Shown here: positions 44,974 to 53,797 of the stretch, piece by piece
Position numbering within the stretch: position 1 is the first letter of the stretch
Layout: the number at the start of each line of letters is the position of its first letter
Source: Roseitalea sp. MMSF_3546
GTDB lineage: Bacteria > Pseudomonadota > Alphaproteobacteria > Rhizobiales > Rhizobiaceae
DNA length: 64,000 nucleotides
Assembly: GCF_030732865.1 (NCBI RefSeq)
Contig: NZ_JASHKB010000016.1
Coordinates: 1-64,000 of the forward strand
Direction: 5' to 3'
Notes under the pieces: generated by a model
Told to the model about the DNA's origin: nothing
What the model saw: only the letters and a program-made list of their open reading frames with translations
Databases searched by the model: none
Position numbers and translations under genes: made by a program

Positions 44974-45954
44974 TCAGTGCCCCCCGCCGCGCGAGGCCGA
45001 AAGGCGCGGGTCGATGGCGAAGTAGAGAAGATCGACGATCAGGTTGATGACGACGAACATCACCGAGATCAGCATCAGGTAGGAGGCCATGACCGGGATG
45101 TCGACGAACTGGATCGAATTGATGAACAACAGGCCGACGCCCGGCCATTGGAACACCGTCTCGGTGATGATCGCAAAGGCGATGATCGAGCCCAGTTGCA
45201 GGCCGGTGATGGTGATGACCGGCACGAGCGTGTTCTTCAGCGCGTGGCGGAAATAGACCGAGCGCTGGGGCAGGCCACGCGCGCGGGCGAACTTGACATA
45301 GTCCGAGCGCAGCACTTCGAGCATCTCCGAGCGCACAAGGCGCATGATCAGCGTCATCTGGTAAAGGCCGAGCGTGATCGCCGGCAGGATGATGGCCTTC
45401 AGGCCCGAGGCGGTCAGCAGGCCCGTCGACCACCAGCCGATCTGCACGGTCTCGCCGCGGCCGAAGCTGGGCAGCCAGCCAAGCTCGACGGCGAAGACGT
45501 AAATGAGCAAAATGCCGATCAGGAATGTGGGCAGCGACACGCCGATCAGCGAGGCGGTCATGATCGCGTTGGACAGCCAGCCATCGCGGCGGATGGCGGT
45601 GTACACACCCAGCGTCACGCCCAGGATCATGGCGAACAGGGCCGAAATGGCGGCCAGCTCCAGCGTCGCGGGAAGGCGCTCGACGAGAATGTCGGCGACC
45701 GGCCGGCCCTGGCGATAGCTGACGCCGAAATTGCCCTGGGAGATGCCCTGAAGGAAGTTGAAATACTGAACCGGAAAGGGCTGATCGAGCCCCAGTTCCC
45801 CGCGCAGGCGCTCGATGTCCTCGATGGTGCGTTCCTGGCCGAGCAGATTGTCGATCGGATCGCCGACGAAGCGGAACAGCGAAAAGGCGACGAGCCCGAC
45901 AATCAGCAGAACGACAACCGATTGCAGGACCCGTCTGATGATGAATGCGAGCAT
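44974..45954 (-). CDS. Oligopeptide/dipeptide ABC transporter permease (DppB-like)
   Basis: A 326-residue permease. The N-terminus MLAFIIRRVLQSVVVLLIVGLVAFSLFRF is a classic DppB start, and the EAA loop is ARARGLPQRSVYFRHALKNTLVPV. It lies 12 bases after the second binding-protein gene. Confidence 0.92.
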   Translation of the reverse strand: MLAFIIRRVLQSVVVLLIVGLVAFSLFRFVGDPIDNLLGQERTIEDIERLRGELGLDQPFPVQYFNFLQGISQGNFGVSYRQGRPVADILVERLPATLELAAISALFAMILGVTLGVYTAIRRDGWLSNAIMTASLIGVSLPTFLIGILLIYVFAVELGWLPSFGRGETVQIGWWSTGLLTASGLKAIILPAITLGLYQMTLIMRLVRSEMLEVLRSDYVKFARARGLPQRSVYFRHALKNTLVPVITITGLQLGSIIAFAIITETVFQWPGVGLLFINSIQFVDIPVMASYLMLISVMFVVINLIVDLLYFAIDPRLSASRGGGH

Positions 45955-45966
45955 TCAGGACGCTTT

Positions 45967-47535
45967 CTACTGGTTGACCGTCACCCAGCGCAGGATGAAG
46001 AAATTGTCCGGCCGCTGGGTCAATTCGACGCCGTCGCGAACGCCCCAGAGCAATGGCTGCACGTAAAGCGTCACATACGCCACCTCGTCCCGGACGATCC
46101 GGGCGACCTCGTCGAGCATGGCCTGCCGCGCGGCGTCGTCGATCTCGGACTGGATCATCGGCAAAAGCGCGTCAACACGCGCGTTGGAAAAATCGCCGAA
46201 GTTCCAGCTTCCAAGGCGCTTTTCCTCGTTGGGCGTTGCGACGAGGAAGCGGACCGGATGCTCGGCATCGAACGTTCCGGGCGACCAGCCCAGAAGATAC
46301 ATGTCGAAATTGTCCTCGCGCAATTCGGGCCAGTAGTTGCGCACGGGCATCGCGTCGAGCTCGGCCTCCAGGCCGATCTGGGCAAGCATGGAAACGACCG
46401 CCTGGCAGACCTCTTCGTCGTTGAGATAGCGGTCGTTGGGGCATTTCAGGCCGAAGGAGAAGCCGTCCTCGTAGCCGGCCTCGGCGAGCAGTTCGCGGGC
46501 GCGTTCGGGGTCGAAGGCGGGCCGGTCGGCGAGTCCGGACGTGTAGCCGCGCATGGCCGGGCTGACGAGCTGGCTCGCCGGCTCGGCGGCGCCGCGCATG
46601 ATGGTCTGCAAGATCGCGTCCACATTGACCGCATGCGCCACGGCCCGGCGCACCCGCGCGTCGCGGAACGGGTTGGGCGCGCCGGCATCGTCGCCATATT
46701 GGAGCGTTTCGGCCTTTTGGGCAAAGCCCAACATGATCACGCGCGCCTCGATGCCCTGGATGACCTCGACGCCATCGCGCTCGGAAACGCGTTCGACGTC
46801 CTGGATCGGCACGGGGTTGATCATGTCGACCTCGCCGGTCAGCAGTGCGGCGACGGCGGTGGCCGCGTTCTGCACGGGCGTGAATTCGGCGCGGGCGATG
46901 TTGTGCTCGGGCTCGCCCCACCAGTTCTCGAAGGGCTCGAGAGCGGTCATCAGTCCGGGCTGGCGCTCGACCAGGCGAAAGGCGCCCGTGCCGTTGGCGT
47001 TGAGCGTTGCGAAGTTCTCGGCGTCGCGCGCGGGCAGTTCGACGCCGTTCGCCTCGGCCCATCCCTTGTCCATGATCATGAAGTTGGCGATGGAATCGGG
47101 AAAGATCGGGTTCGGTGCGTTGGTCATGAAATCGATGGTGAAGTCGTCGACCACCCGCACTTCGGAGACGGGCGCGAACCAGGAGGACGTATCGGCGGCT
47201 TCCGACGAGGCTCGCTCATAGGAGAACAGGACATCCTCGGCATCGAATTGCGCGCCGTCATGGAAGGTGACGCCCTGGCGCAGATTGAAGCGCCAGCCAT
47301 CGCCGCCCAGCGGCTCCCAGCTTTCGGCAAGCGCCGGCTCGATGGCCATGTCCTTGCCGCGCCGGACTAGACCTTCATAGACATTGTTCAGAAAGCTCAG
47401 CACCGGGGTCGAGTTGACCGCGTGCGGATCCATGGTCTGCGGGTCGGTCTGGGCGGCCCATTTGAAGGTTTCGGCATTGGCTGCGCCGGCTGTCACGAGC
47501 AGCGCGGTCGCGGCGAGAAGGTATTGCGTTTTCAT
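45967..47535 (-). CDS. Oligopeptide-type substrate-binding protein, copy 1
   Basis: A 522-residue SBP family 5 protein with a signal peptide (about 1-21, ending ANA). The family landmark FNLRQGVTFHDGAQFDAEDVLFSYER is near residue 85. It binds peptides, nickel complexes, opines or other solutes. The ATG at 47535 has GGGGAG upstream. It lies 107 bases after a paralogous gene, and the two share the motif order but differ clearly in sequence, so they may bind different ligands for the same permease. Confidence 0.9.
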   Translation of the reverse strand: MKTQYLLAATALLVTAGAANAETFKWAAQTDPQTMDPHAVNSTPVLSFLNNVYEGLVRRGKDMAIEPALAESWEPLGGDGWRFNLRQGVTFHDGAQFDAEDVLFSYERASSEAADTSSWFAPVSEVRVVDDFTIDFMTNAPNPIFPDSIANFMIMDKGWAEANGVELPARDAENFATLNANGTGAFRLVERQPGLMTALEPFENWWGEPEHNIARAEFTPVQNAATAVAALLTGEVDMINPVPIQDVERVSERDGVEVIQGIEARVIMLGFAQKAETLQYGDDAGAPNPFRDARVRRAVAHAVNVDAILQTIMRGAAEPASQLVSPAMRGYTSGLADRPAFDPERARELLAEAGYEDGFSFGLKCPNDRYLNDEEVCQAVVSMLAQIGLEAELDAMPVRNYWPELREDNFDMYLLGWSPGTFDAEHPVRFLVATPNEEKRLGSWNFGDFSNARVDALLPMIQSEIDDAARQAMLDEVARIVRDEVAYVTLYVQPLLWGVRDGVELTQRPDNFFILRWVTVNQ

Positions 47536-47642
47536 GAGATCTCCCCTTTCGGTCGGGCCGGTTCTCGGCATCGGCCGGGCGGGCAGGGTAGGCCGGGGGG
47601 CGCGGGGCCCCCAAGCCCGTTGGCGTCACGTCGCGGTCACGC

Positions 47643-49235
47643 TTAGTTGAACTGCATGAACTTGAAGTGCGGCTGGTCTTCGGGCTGCACCGGGAAGACG
47701 ATGTTCTCGGTCATGCCCCAGTTGAGCACCTGGTTGTGCACCGGCAGGTAGATCGTCTCGTCCTGAACGACCTCCCAGATCTCGGCGATGGTCTGGTTGC
47801 GCTTTTCCAGATCGGTCTCGGAGGCCAGCGACTGGATCTTGGCGTCGAGCTCGGGGTTGGAGTATTGCGCACCGTTCCACGAGCCGCGCTCGTCGGTCGT
47901 CGAGTGGACCAGGAAGTTGAACACATACTCGCTGTCGAAGGTGGGAACGCCCCAGCCGAGCATGTAGAAGTCGGTCTCCCGGTTGGAGATCAGCGGGAAG
48001 TGATTGGCCTTGGTCTGGGCGACCAGGTTCACGTCGATGCCGATCTGGCCCATCATGCCGACCACGGCCTGGCAGATCGCCTCGTCATTGATGTAGCGAT
48101 CGTTCGGGCAGTGCAGCGTGACAGTGAACCCGTCGCCATAGCCGGCCTCGTCCATCATCGCCTTGGCGGCTTCGACGTCCGCCTCCGGATACTGGTCGAG
48201 CTCCTCGGTCCAGCCGTTGACGAAGGGCGGAATGATCACGCCGGTGGGCGCGGACTGGCCGCGCATGACCACCTGCTGGATCGCCTCGCGGTTGATCGCC
48301 ATGTTCATGGCCTTGCGGACCTGTTTGTTGGCGAACGGGTTCTCGCCCTCGACGGTGTCGTTTTCCAGATCGTCGCTGCCGACGTTCAGGCCAAAGAAGA
48401 TGGTGCGGTTCTGTGCCGTCTTGTTGACGATCAGCCCTTCGCTGTCGCCGACGCGCTCGAGATCCTGAACGGGCACGTCCTGGATGAAGTCGACCTCGCC
48501 CGACAGCAGGGCGGCAACGCGCGTGGCCGCGTTCTGGATGGGCGTGTAGATGATCTCGCTGACTTCCATGGGGAAGTCGTCCATGCCCCAATAGTCCTCG
48601 TTGCGCTCGAGCACGGTGCGCGTGTCGGGCTCGCGGCTGACCAGCCGGAACGGGCCGGTGCCGTTGGCGTTGCGGACCGCATAGGTTTCCTCGCCGCCCT
48701 CGAAGTCCTGCGGCTTGGTGACGTCGTTGGCCTCGGCCCAGCCCTTGTCCATCATGAATGTGTTGGTCAGGTTGTTGGGCAGGATCGGGTTCGGCCCGTC
48801 GGTGACCATCTCGACGGTGTAGTCGTCGACCGCGCGTACCTCGGTGATCGAGACCAGCAGTTCCTTCATGTCGGAGTCGGGCATCTTGGCGCGGTTGATC
48901 GAAAAGACCACGTCCTCGGCGGTGAAGTCGGCGCCGTCGTGGAACTTGACGCCCTCGCGCAGCTCGAACACCCAAACGTTCGGATCGCCGTCCTTGACGT
49001 ACCATTCGGTGGCCAGGGCCGGAATCTGCTGGGCCGCCATGTCGGGCGAGATCAGCGGCTCGTAGATCTGGTGGGCAAGCGCGTGGGTCGGGCCCTCGTT
49101 CTGGGCATGCGGGTCGAGGGTGAGCGAGTCGCCGGCGCGCGCCCAGCGCAGCGTCTCGGCGCTGGCCATCACGCTGGTGCCGGCGAGCAGCGCGGCCGTC
49201 AGCGCAGCGCCAACGATCTTTGTTGCTGTTGTCAT
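47643..49235 (-). CDS. Oligopeptide-type substrate-binding protein, copy 2
   Basis: A 530-residue SBP family 5 protein with a signal peptide (about 1-26, ending ASA) and the landmark FELREGVKFHDGADFTAEDVVFSINR near residue 90. First gene of the importer operon, preceded by an aminotransferase gene on the same strand. Paralogue of the following gene. Substrate unknown; a nickel-chelate role for the urease is conceivable but unsupported by any motif I can see. Confidence 0.9.
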   Translation of the reverse strand: MTTATKIVGAALTAALLAGTSVMASAETLRWARAGDSLTLDPHAQNEGPTHALAHQIYEPLISPDMAAQQIPALATEWYVKDGDPNVWVFELREGVKFHDGADFTAEDVVFSINRAKMPDSDMKELLVSITEVRAVDDYTVEMVTDGPNPILPNNLTNTFMMDKGWAEANDVTKPQDFEGGEETYAVRNANGTGPFRLVSREPDTRTVLERNEDYWGMDDFPMEVSEIIYTPIQNAATRVAALLSGEVDFIQDVPVQDLERVGDSEGLIVNKTAQNRTIFFGLNVGSDDLENDTVEGENPFANKQVRKAMNMAINREAIQQVVMRGQSAPTGVIIPPFVNGWTEELDQYPEADVEAAKAMMDEAGYGDGFTVTLHCPNDRYINDEAICQAVVGMMGQIGIDVNLVAQTKANHFPLISNRETDFYMLGWGVPTFDSEYVFNFLVHSTTDERGSWNGAQYSNPELDAKIQSLASETDLEKRNQTIAEIWEVVQDETIYLPVHNQVLNWGMTENIVFPVQPEDQPHFKFMQFN

Positions 49236-49396
49236 GTCTATCTCCCTGAACGGTTGATCCGCCTGAACAGCGGACGTGAGCGGAAGACTAGACAGAGACC
49301 TCCGGGCGAATCCAGCGAAAAATCAACATGGCTTATCGCTGCGTTCAATTTCGCTTATGCAGGGCAGGGGCCCGCGCGGCCCTCGCCCCGCCGGCG

Positions 49397-50728
49397 TCAG
49401 TCGAGCGACCTGAGCACCGCCGACATCGTCTCGACGATGCGGTCGATGTGCTGCTTTTCGATGATCAGCGGCGGCGAAAAGGCAATGATGTCGCCGGTCG
49501 TGCGGATCAGCAGATCGTGGTTGTGATAGGCCTCCAGGAAGGCCGAAAAGGCCCGCTTGGTCGGCGCGCCCGGGATCGGTTCGAGCTCGACGGCGCCGAT
49601 CAGCCCCAGATTGCGCGTGTCGATGACATGGGGAAGATCCTTGAGCGAATGGATCGCATCGGCCCAGTAGTCGGCGAGCTCCGCCCCGCGCGTCAGCAAT
49701 CCCTCCTCGGCATAGGTGTCCAGCGTGCCGAGCGCGGCCGCGCAGGCCAGCGGGTGGCCCGAATAGGTGTAGCCGTGGAAGAACTCGATCAGATGCTCGG
49801 GGCCGGACATGAAGGTGTCGTGCACCTGGTCGGAGGCGAACACCGCGCCCATCGGCACGGTGCCGTTGGTGATGCCCTTGGCGACGGTCATCAGGTCGGG
49901 CGTGACGCCGAAATACTCGGCCGCGAAAGGCGCGCCGAGCCGGCCGAAGCCGGTGATCACCTCGTCGAAGATGAGCAGGATGCCATGCTCGTTGCAGATT
50001 TCGCGCAGGCGTTGCAGATACCCCTTGGGCGGCAGCAGCACGCCAGCCGAACCGGCCACCGGCTCGACGATCACCGCGGCGATGGTCGAGGGATCGTGCA
50101 GCTGGGCGATGCGCAGCAGGTCGTCGGCCAGTTCGACGCCGTGTTCGGGCTGGCCGCGCGAGCCGGGATTGCGGTCGAGGTCATGGGTGTGTCGCATGTG
50201 GTCGACGCCGGTCAGCATGGTGCCGAACATCTTGCGGTTGGCGACGATGCCGCCCACCGAGATGCCGCCGAAATTGACGCCGTGATAGCCGCGCTCGCGC
50301 CCGATCAGGCGGAAGCGGCCGCCATCGCCGCGGGCGCGGTGATAGGCGATCGCCATCTTCAGCGCGGTCTCCACCGATTCCGAGCCGGAATTGGTGTAGA
50401 AGACATGGTCGAGCCCGTCCGGAGTGAGCGCGGTCAGGCGCGAGGCCAGTTCGAACTGCTTGGCATGGCCCATCTGGAAGGCAGGCGCATAGTCCAGCGT
50501 GGCCGCCTGTTCCTGGATGGCGCCGACGATCCTGGGGCGGTTGTGGCCGGCATTGACGCACCACAGCCCGGCAATGCCGTCGAGCACCTTTCGACCGTCG
50601 TCGGTCGTGTAGAACATGCCGTCGGCGCCGGCGATCATGCGCGGGGCGCGCTTGAACTGCCGGTTGGCCGTGAACGGCATCCAATAGGCGGACAGATCGT
50701 TGGGGCGCGAGGCGGGCTTGTCGAGCAT
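49397..50728 (-). CDS. Class III aminotransferase (omega-amino acid:pyruvate type)
   Basis: A 443-residue PLP enzyme. It starts DLSAYWMPFTANRQFKRAPR, a hallmark of beta-alanine/omega-amino acid:pyruvate transaminases. TNSGSESVETALK binds the PLP phosphate, IFDEVITGFGR holds the cofactor Asp, and the Schiff-base lysine is in TVAKGITNG near residue 288. It moves the amino group of an omega-amino acid or amine to pyruvate. Its position upstream of the peptide-type importer suggests use of an imported amine or dipeptide. Confidence 0.9.
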   Translation of the reverse strand: MLDKPASRPNDLSAYWMPFTANRQFKRAPRMIAGADGMFYTTDDGRKVLDGIAGLWCVNAGHNRPRIVGAIQEQAATLDYAPAFQMGHAKQFELASRLTALTPDGLDHVFYTNSGSESVETALKMAIAYHRARGDGGRFRLIGRERGYHGVNFGGISVGGIVANRKMFGTMLTGVDHMRHTHDLDRNPGSRGQPEHGVELADDLLRIAQLHDPSTIAAVIVEPVAGSAGVLLPPKGYLQRLREICNEHGILLIFDEVITGFGRLGAPFAAEYFGVTPDLMTVAKGITNGTVPMGAVFASDQVHDTFMSGPEHLIEFFHGYTYSGHPLACAAALGTLDTYAEEGLLTRGAELADYWADAIHSLKDLPHVIDTRNLGLIGAVELEPIPGAPTKRAFSAFLEAYHNHDLLIRTTGDIIAFSPPLIIEKQHIDRIVETMSAVLRSLD

Positions 50729-50862
50729 GGGTTTCTCCCGTCATGGCCGGCGACGGGCGGAGGCCGGCCGGGCATTGTCGTTGTGACGACGTGGTTTCGG
50801 ATGACGCTAGGCCCCGGCCCATGACGGGTCAAGCCGTTTCACGGCGGGGCCGGGCGGCGGGC

Positions 50863-51003
50863 TCAGTCGTCGTCTTCGAGGATGCGTTCGGCGGCGCCGT
50901 CCAGGTCGTCATACTGGCCCGAATTCAGGCTCCAGATGAAGGCGCCAAGTCCCAGAAGCCCCAGGAACAGCGCAATCGGGATGAGAAAGGACAAAAGGGT
51001 CAT
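50863..51003 (-). CDS. ccoS: cbb3 oxidase maturation protein CcoS/FixS
   Basis: A 46-residue protein with one membrane helix (about 4-27) followed by SLNSGQYDDLDGAAERILEDDD, the short acidic tail that marks CcoS. It is needed to insert cofactors into the cbb3 oxidase. The start overlaps the ccoI stop (ATGA). Last gene of the ccoGHIS operon. Confidence 0.93.
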   Translation of the reverse strand: MTLLSFLIPIALFLGLLGLGAFIWSLNSGQYDDLDGAAERILEDDD

Positions 51004-53315
51004 TCTGCGGCCTCCAGCGGGCCCGTCGCGACGGTGCGCGCGCGATGGCGCGGCGCGCGGCCGGGCGCGGACCCGAGCGCCGTCACCGAACCGCGCGTCA
51101 GGCGCATGGAATTGGCGACCACGACAATCGACGAGGCCGACATGGCAAGCGCGGCGATCAATGGCGTGACAAGCCCGGCCATGGCGATCGGCACGGCGAT
51201 CAGGTTGTAGGCGAAGGCGAGCGCGAAGTTCTGCCTGACCAGTGCGTTGGCGCGCAGGGCGATGGTGCGCGCGGTCGTCACCGCTTCCAGGCTGTCGCGG
51301 GTGAAGACGAAGTCGGCGGCGGTGCGGCCGACATCGGAGCCGGTCGAGGGCGCCATGGAGACATGGCCGGCGGCCAGCGCGGGCGCGTCGTTGATGCCGT
51401 CGCCGACGACGAGCGGCTTGAAGCCCTGATCGCCGAGCGCTTCGACAGTTGCGATCTTGTCGGCCGGGGACTGGCCGGAGCGCCAGGCGTTGATGCCGAG
51501 CGCGGCGGCGAGCCGGGCGACCGGACCTTCGGCGTCGCCGGACAGGATCTGCGTTCCAATCCCGGCGCGGTGCAGGGTGCTTATGGCCTGGACGGCGCCG
51601 GGCCGGACATCCTCGCCCAGCGACACCGGCGCAAGTTCGCCACCGTCGACGGCAAAGGCCAGGCCGTCCTCGGCCGGAGCGGGCCGACCGGCCAGTTCGG
51701 CGACCCAGTCGCTGCGGCCGAGCCGGGCGCGCCGGTCGCCGAACGTCGCCTCCATGCCAAGGCCCGGATGCTCGGTGACGGCCTCGCCGCGCGCCATCGT
51801 GCCGGTGCCAAGATGGCGCAGCAGCGCGCGCGAGGCCGGATGGGACGATGCGGCCGCGAGCGCCCGCGCCATGCGGATCTCGTCCTCGGCGCCGATGGCG
51901 CAGCCGGTCACGGTCGGCGTGCCGGTGGTCAGCGTGCCGGTCTTGTCGAAGACGACCGTATCGGCCTCGGCCATGCGTTCGAGCGCGGCGCCGTCGCGCA
52001 TGAGGATGCCGCTTTCGAACAGGCGCGAGGCGCCGATGACATGGACGACGGGAACCGCCAGGCCGAGCGCGCAGGGGCAGGTGATGATCAGAAGCGCGAT
52101 GGCGATGTACAGCGAGGTGTGCCAGTCGCCGCCGGTGATCACCATCCACATGACGAAGGCGATGGCAGCCAGCGAATGGACGAAGGGCGCATAGGCGCGC
52201 GCGGCGCGGTCGGCGGCGCGCACATAGGCGCCGCGCCCGTTCTCGGCCGCTTCCATCATGGCGCGCACCTCGGCCAGGAAGGACTTGTCGGCGGCGTTGG
52301 TGACGGTCACGTCGAGGACGCCGGTCAGGTTCATCGCGCCCGCTTCGAGCGCGGTGCCCTGGGCCGCCTGCACGGGCAGGCTTTCGCCGGTGACGAGGGC
52401 GCGGTCGACATCGCTGCGCCCGGAAAGGACGGTGCCGTCGACGGGCAGGCGGTCGCCCGCATACACGCGCACGCGCATGCCCGGCTCGATCTCGTCGAGG
52501 GGCAGATAGCGGGTGTCGCCGTCCGGCAGGACGACATTGGCGCCCTTGGCCGAAAGGCGCGAGAGCTGGACCACCGCCGTGCGAACGCGCTCGCGCATGC
52601 GCTGGTCGAGATAGCGCCCGATCAGAAGGAAGAACAGCAGCATGGTGGCCGCTTCGAAATAGGTCTTGGGACCCGAATTGAGCGCCTCGAACAGGCTCAT
52701 GCCGGTCGCCAGGATGATGGCGAGCGAGATCGGCACGTCCATGTTGACGCGCCCGCGCCGGACCGCGCCCCAGGCCGAGCGGAAGAAGACCCGGCCGGCA
52801 TAGATGACAGCGGGCACGGCGATCAGCGCCGAGATGAGGTGGAACAGGTCGCGCGTCGCCCCGTCGGCGCCCGACCACACCGAGACCGACAGCAGCATGA
52901 TGTTGGCCGAGGCGAAGCCGGCGACGGCCAGCGACTTGAGCAGTTCGGCGTCCTTGCGCTTGCGTTCGAGCGCGTCGAGGTCGCCCAGATCGACCGGCTG
53001 GGCCGGGTAGCCGAGCGTGTCGAGGGCGGCTGCGATCTCCACGGGCCCGGTTTCGCCGGGCCGGATATGGACGGTCACGCGCCGCAGCGAGAGATTGACG
53101 CGCGCATAGGCGACGCCGTGCATGGGCTTGAGCGCGCGTTCGATCGCCGAGATGCACGCGCCGCAATGGATGTCGGGCACCGAAAAGACGTATTCGACCG
53201 TGCCGTCGGCGCGCTCGCGGCCGGCATGGAGCAGTTCCTCGGCGCGCGCAAAGCCGCCGGTCCGGCTGGCATCGGTGGCGCAATCGGCGGCGATGGTTCC
53301 TCCGCAGCAGGTCAT
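51000..53315 (-). CDS. ccoI: Copper-transporting P1B-type ATPase CcoI/FixI
   Basis: A 771-residue P-type ATPase that supplies copper to cbb3 oxidase. The N-terminal Cys-rich MTCCGG is followed by a heavy-metal-associated domain (HCGAC near residue 54), the membrane CPC motif (TCPCALG), the phosphorylation motif FDKTGTLTTG and the hinge GDGINDAPAL. I chose the ATG at 53315, which overlaps the ccoH stop, over an in-frame start 30 bases upstream. Confidence 0.95.
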   Translation of the reverse strand: MTCCGGTIAADCATDASRTGGFARAEELLHAGRERADGTVEYVFSVPDIHCGACISAIERALKPMHGVAYARVNLSLRRVTVHIRPGETGPVEIAAALDTLGYPAQPVDLGDLDALERKRKDAELLKSLAVAGFASANIMLLSVSVWSGADGATRDLFHLISALIAVPAVIYAGRVFFRSAWGAVRRGRVNMDVPISLAIILATGMSLFEALNSGPKTYFEAATMLLFFLLIGRYLDQRMRERVRTAVVQLSRLSAKGANVVLPDGDTRYLPLDEIEPGMRVRVYAGDRLPVDGTVLSGRSDVDRALVTGESLPVQAAQGTALEAGAMNLTGVLDVTVTNAADKSFLAEVRAMMEAAENGRGAYVRAADRAARAYAPFVHSLAAIAFVMWMVITGGDWHTSLYIAIALLIITCPCALGLAVPVVHVIGASRLFESGILMRDGAALERMAEADTVVFDKTGTLTTGTPTVTGCAIGAEDEIRMARALAAASSHPASRALLRHLGTGTMARGEAVTEHPGLGMEATFGDRRARLGRSDWVAELAGRPAPAEDGLAFAVDGGELAPVSLGEDVRPGAVQAISTLHRAGIGTQILSGDAEGPVARLAAALGINAWRSGQSPADKIATVEALGDQGFKPLVVGDGINDAPALAAGHVSMAPSTGSDVGRTAADFVFTRDSLEAVTTARTIALRANALVRQNFALAFAYNLIAVPIAMAGLVTPLIAALAMSASSIVVVANSMRLTRGSVTALGSAPGRAPRHRARTVATGPLEAAE

Positions 53316-53794
53316 TTCACGGTAAAGCGCAGGGTCCGGGTCCACACATCGCCGCCGGCGCCGGTGACGGTCACGTCAGCATTCCAGATGCCCGCGGCAA
53401 GCTCGGTGCGCCCGTCATAAACGCCCGGTCCGGTCTCGGCGAACTGGACCATGTGGTCCTCGGCGTCATAGGAGGGCCGGCCGAGCGTGGCGGTGATGAT
53501 CGCGCCTTCGATGGGGGCCTTGCGCGCGTCGTGAAGCTCAAGCGTCATGGTCCCGTCGGCATAGGCGGGGATGGCCTTCCAGCCCATGGCGAGCTGGGCG
53601 CGCTTTTCGGCGGTGACCTCGTTGAACTGCTGGCTGGCGACATAGGAATTCTTCACGACCAGGCCGGTCCAGCTGTCGACGGCGTTCCAGGCCATGAACA
53701 GGTTCACGCCGATGACGATGCCGAAATAGCCCGCAATGATCGCCAGGAAGTGCCAGCCGGTGAACGTTTTGGGTGCGAAGACGCGTTGCAGCAT
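53312..53794 (-). CDS. ccoH: cbb3 oxidase assembly protein CcoH/FixH
   Basis: A 160-residue protein with one N-terminal membrane helix (FLAIIAGYFGIVIGVNLFMAWNAV) and a periplasmic FixH domain ending in RTLRFTVK. It helps assemble the oxidase. It follows ccoG by three bases and overlaps ccoI. Confidence 0.93.
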   Translation of the reverse strand: MLQRVFAPKTFTGWHFLAIIAGYFGIVIGVNLFMAWNAVDSWTGLVVKNSYVASQQFNEVTAEKRAQLAMGWKAIPAYADGTMTLELHDARKAPIEGAIITATLGRPSYDAEDHMVQFAETGPGVYDGRTELAAGIWNADVTVTGAGGDVWTRTLRFTVK

Positions 53795-53797
53795 GGA

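Noticed and set aside
47643-49235. Calling the peptide-type importer a nickel (Nik) system for urease
   Set aside because: The binding proteins show general SBP family 5 features, and the operon is linked to an aminotransferase, not to urease genes or a NikR site.
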